From NCBI GenBank assembly GCA_037957365.1, contig JARHVA010006314.1, positions 186,001-250,000 of the forward strand: 64,000 bases of DNA. Reading direction: 5' to 3'. The translations under genes were made by a program, and so were the position numbers. Under the pieces are notes generated by a model. The model did no database searches, was not told the origin of the DNA, and saw only the letters and a program-made list of their open reading frames with translations. This stretch comes from Torreya grandis (lineage: Eukaryota; Streptophyta; Pinopsida; Cupressales; Taxaceae). This document shows, piece by piece, positions 60,701 through 64,000 of this stretch (positions within the stretch are counted from its first letter, which is position 1; each line of letters starts with the position of its first letter).

Positions 60701-63300
60701 CAGGTTCCTCCTAGGCCCCGAATCAAATGGAGTCCATAAACAGAATGGGGAATGGGTTCCTTATAGTTACTGCATTTAAACCATTAAAGTCAACATAAAT
60801 TTTGATTTGTCTCAATTCTTTCTTCAAACTTATTCGATCAGTGACACCCATTCATTACTCCCCACAACGAAAATAATATCCACGTTCATCCTTTTTTTCA
60901 TTTCTTCCTAGACCCTAGCAACATAGTTGTTTTACATTCGGTATGCTTTTCTTGAATGTAACAACTTTCAATATAGGGTGTGTGTCATCTCCTACGATCA
61001 TCATTTGTGGTTTGTCTTCAGACCCCAAGTTTACTCTCACAATACTCATCTCCTTCTTCATATCCGCAACATTTTCTAACTAATCCATAGACTTATCATT
61101 GAGCTTGACTTTCCCACCGTATATTTTGTGAATTCTAGGGGGTAAGCCAAGTGTAACATGGAAGATTCAAAAGAACTTGACATAGCAAACTTCTTTTGTT
61201 CATCTCCAACTTCGTTTTTTTCTTCTATCTCCATAATCTCAATGCAATTACAATCAAGTTGGAATACCTCATACTCTTCCATTTTCCAATGAAAAAGGCC
61301 ACAAAGTGAGTTGCTTTCATCTTCAAAGCATTGTTTCAACTCCAATACTTATAAACTGTTCAGCTCACTTGCACCCCAATGAGGGTCTTCTTCTATAGTT
61401 TGAATCTAAAGAGTCAAGCGACGATAGCTCATCACTGATTGCCTGACTTTTCAATTCAATTATGTACCTCTTGCCTTTATCATCTTGGAAGAGAAGATTC
61501 TTTTTTCAATTATGACCGGCCTTTGCTACTATCTACCAACTTAACTCAACGGTGCATCATAGGCCTTCCACAAGGAGATGACTACGAAATTGAATAACAA
61601 TGGTTGAGTTCCTATCAGCACTTTATGTACCATTGGTACACCCAAAACTCAATTACCATACTAGTTTGATTCAACAAATTGAAATTTTGGTGGCCAAATG
61701 ATTGGCTTCCCTATCTTCTGCCACATATACTCAATAAGTGTCATCCCCAAAATCTACATAAGCACAAACAACAATCTTTTGTGCCAATTTCATCACTAAT
61801 AGCATGCGGTCAATTACTTGTTCACTTGATAGTGGGAGCTCGATGGTGGATTTCAGTTTTTCCTTCTTATTCTCCATAATGTGCATGGTTGTTTGTTTTG
61901 TGTCAGGAATATGTTCCTATACAATTGTGCTAGTATCAATGGCACTCTTGAGATCAAGAATGCTCTATGACAAATCTGCAACCGTATAGGAGACCATCAT
62001 TCGCAATATTTGTCTTGCAATCTTATTTTTTGACTCAAGTTGCATGGCTATTATACATGTACGTTAATGGGGCTGCAGGTAATTTGTCAGCCATTGCCTT
62101 CTCAACCTCATCATAGCTTCAATCAACCTTTCCTTCTTCATCCTTGGTTCACTGTATTGTTCTTATCCAATGAGCACATGATTTCCATGATTTCTTCATA
62201 TTCAACTACATCAATAATGTTGGCTCTTTGTCCTAAGGCCTGCTTAGGGCAATTACTGTTTTGATGTATCCTGGCCTGCACAATCGACACAAAAGTCCTG
62301 AATTAATTTGATTTTTTGGGTGATCTCAAGTACAATGCCCTTACTCATTAAATTTTCAGCTCTACACAATGGGTCAACATTGAGGGTTGTATTGGATTCG
62401 ACTACCACCACTATTATTTTTCTTGCATGAATTATTACTTCTCTAGTTCTTGTATTTGCCTAAAGTTGCAAGTTATTTTGTGCCTTGTCGGTGTGGTTGG
62501 CAGAATGGACGGTTCACCTTGGGTGAAGAGTACATGCACACTCCTATTCAAGTTGTAGAGGTTGTCTTTAACAGATGACTTGCTACTTGACATGTCTAGC
62601 AAAACATTTTCTTCAGGCAATTGCCTCTTATGTTGTTTCTATGTCACAATCAATGTATCACACATGTTTCATGTCCATTAAGTCCTCCTTAAACTAGTTC
62701 ATTGTCATCACTTTCATTGAAGCCATCACTTTGCATTCTCAACCCCATGGACGTTGTCTTCTCACTTTCAATCTCCATCGCTCTATTGTACACACCCTCA
62801 CGCAATAATGGGAGACGCCCTCGTTTTCCTCCTTAAAGAAGGTATCAATCCCTCAATGAACCATTGTTTCTTTAGTCCATCCACTATTTATTTCTCGAGT
62901 TTTCCCAACAATTATTTATATCTTCGGTTGTAGCCATGGACTGACTCGTGCTTCTCGTAAGGTTTTGTAAATTTCGACATCAATCATGCTCACTATGAGA
63001 AATTTTAAAAAATCTCGAAAACTTTCCAATGTTTCTTCCAAGTGCTTATCCTCATCCACTATGTTTGCATACCAATCAATTGCCATCCCTTTGAACATGG
63101 TCAGAAACGACCACAACTAATGCTGTTCATTGGCCTGCCCATTGGCAATCCACATTGTTACACACATTCTACAATGACCATTCACTGGTAAGCTTGAACA
63201 ACATCTACTCCTCCAAATTAACACCCATCATTCTTGGTGTTTCTTGATTTTTGTATGTATCTCTAGACATTGTTCCTCATGCACAATCTCCCTTCTCTAG

Positions 63301-64000
63301 ATGGTTTGTCTTGCACATTAAGAAGCTCCCTAGCACTTTCAGACACACCTTAACCTTCAACCCTTCCCTTTTTAATTGCTCCTCTTTCCTAGTTTGCTTC
63401 TATTGGTTTTTCAACTAGTTGGCCCATTAACTCCCAATATTGCCTCCATCTTAGTCTATTGGCGTCAATACTTTCTAACAACAAACATTTTATCTGCCCA
63501 ACCTCATATAAGAAACGACATCATAAAAGAACACAACAATACTTACCAAACAAAAGGCATACCAAAGATCGCACATAGAATTGAGATAATTGCCATTTTA
63601 TTGATATAAGGGATGTGTTGGTTAGACTCACAACCATTAAGGTGACAACTGTACTAACCAAAAATTAATTAAGTACACTACAAGTGCCAACACATGTAAT
63701 TATAGGAAATCATGTTCAACTATCTTTTCATAATACATGACAATGATAACAAATTAACTAACTACACATATGATGTGCTTACTCTAGAGGCAAAGAAATT
63801 CATATCCATTTAGCATTTATGTATACTTAAAAACATTTCACACTCTTGACAGCTCTTCAATTTCTTCGAATAGACAAAAATAAGGTCATCCTTGATGATA
63901 AGGATATTCTATGGTGCCCATGTTTAGATCCACCCATCCTATTTATTCTTGTTGAGGGAAAAAAAACTTGGAATGTGCCAATCGACATCAAAGCCTAGGG
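63301..64000. other. No recognised gene
   Basis: AT-rich. May include the 5' leader or LTR of gypsy-C. No SCD1 exon seen. Confidence 0.4.

Larger units (their letters stand above)
59240..63300 (-). mobile_element. Gypsy-C: decayed Ty3/gypsy element
   Basis: Minus strand order: gag (63116-62916: MWSFLTMFKGMAIDWYANI, SFRDFLKFLIVSM), a poorly readable knuckle/protease stretch (62500-61000), RT start (about 60850-60740: KIYVDFNGLNAVTI and NPFPI), an interruption at about 60700-59840, RT middle (59776-59640: EDEVYLYNKMWFGLCNA), then the connection to RNase H (59480-59240: FFLGLAGCW, GVPFKWSEEQDNAFNEF). Heavily mutated. Integrase not found. LTRs not defined, though 63600-63700 could be LTR (CAATAAAATGG on the minus strand). 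Confidence 0.7.

Noticed and set aside
58636..64000. Search for the SCD1 exon before exon A
   Set aside because: No minus-strand segment ending in a donor with phase 2 and DENN similarity was found; the region is occupied by gypsy-C.

Overview
This window looks like seed-plant nuclear DNA, most likely from a large-genome gymnosperm such as a conifer. The pointers are very long introns, AT-rich sequence, and many old, stop-riddled plant transposons of five kinds (Ty1/copia, Ty3/gypsy, L1-like LINE, a second LINE type, hAT/DUF659). The species assignment is inference. No rRNA, tRNA, CRISPR array or prokaryotic gene was seen.

The one apparently functional host gene is on the minus strand: a homologue of SCD1 (STOMATAL CYTOKINESIS DEFECTIVE 1), a DENN-domain trafficking protein. 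Ten consecutive exons were reconstructed (58635 down to 26778). All nine joins are GT-AG and phase-compatible, and together they encode 312 residues without a stop. The exons total only 936 nt across 31.9 kb. Two introns are greatly enlarged: 8,061 nt between exons B and C, and 20,971 nt between exons I and J. After exon J no further exon was recognised down to base 1, so the next intron is probably at least 26.8 kb. The 5' exons (first part of the DENN domain) and 3' exons (WD40 repeats) were not found and presumably lie outside. If so, the whole window is the inside of one gene.

Layout from left to right. 1-3.4 kb: an unknown decayed coding region and a PPR-gene fragment. 3.4-10.3 kb: an interleaved mosaic of an L1-type LINE (minus) and a hAT transposon (plus). 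10.3-13.3 kb: little recognisable. 13.3-16.9 kb: a decayed copia element (minus) with a solo LTR inside it. 16.95-20.65 kb: a second hAT with an inverted duplication of its own 5' coding end, next to a third hAT remnant. 20.65-24.1 kb: nothing recognised. 24.1-26.2 kb: another solo LTR. Then SCD1 exon J. 29.4-31.6 kb: a second LINE type (minus). 31.6-32.5 kb: a gypsy fragment (minus). 32.5-43.3 kb: a large gypsy element (plus) with an unusual domain order and an extra 3' coding region. 43.97-47.15 kb: a 3.2-kb non-autonomous LTR element. 47.9-50.3 kb: SCD1 exons I to C. 50.7-58.3 kb: a copia element carrying nested insertions. 58.4-58.6 kb: SCD1 exons B and A. 59.2-63.3 kb: a decayed gypsy (minus).

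Four LTRs share the start TGTAATGTCCCC and a nearby AGCCTA/TAGGYT inverted repeat. Three have both ends bracketed by perfect 5-bp direct repeats, and at least two of those are solo LTRs nested in older copia elements. No new defence or biosynthetic system was found. The most informative results are the SCD1 gene model with its giant introns and the nested transposon history inside them.
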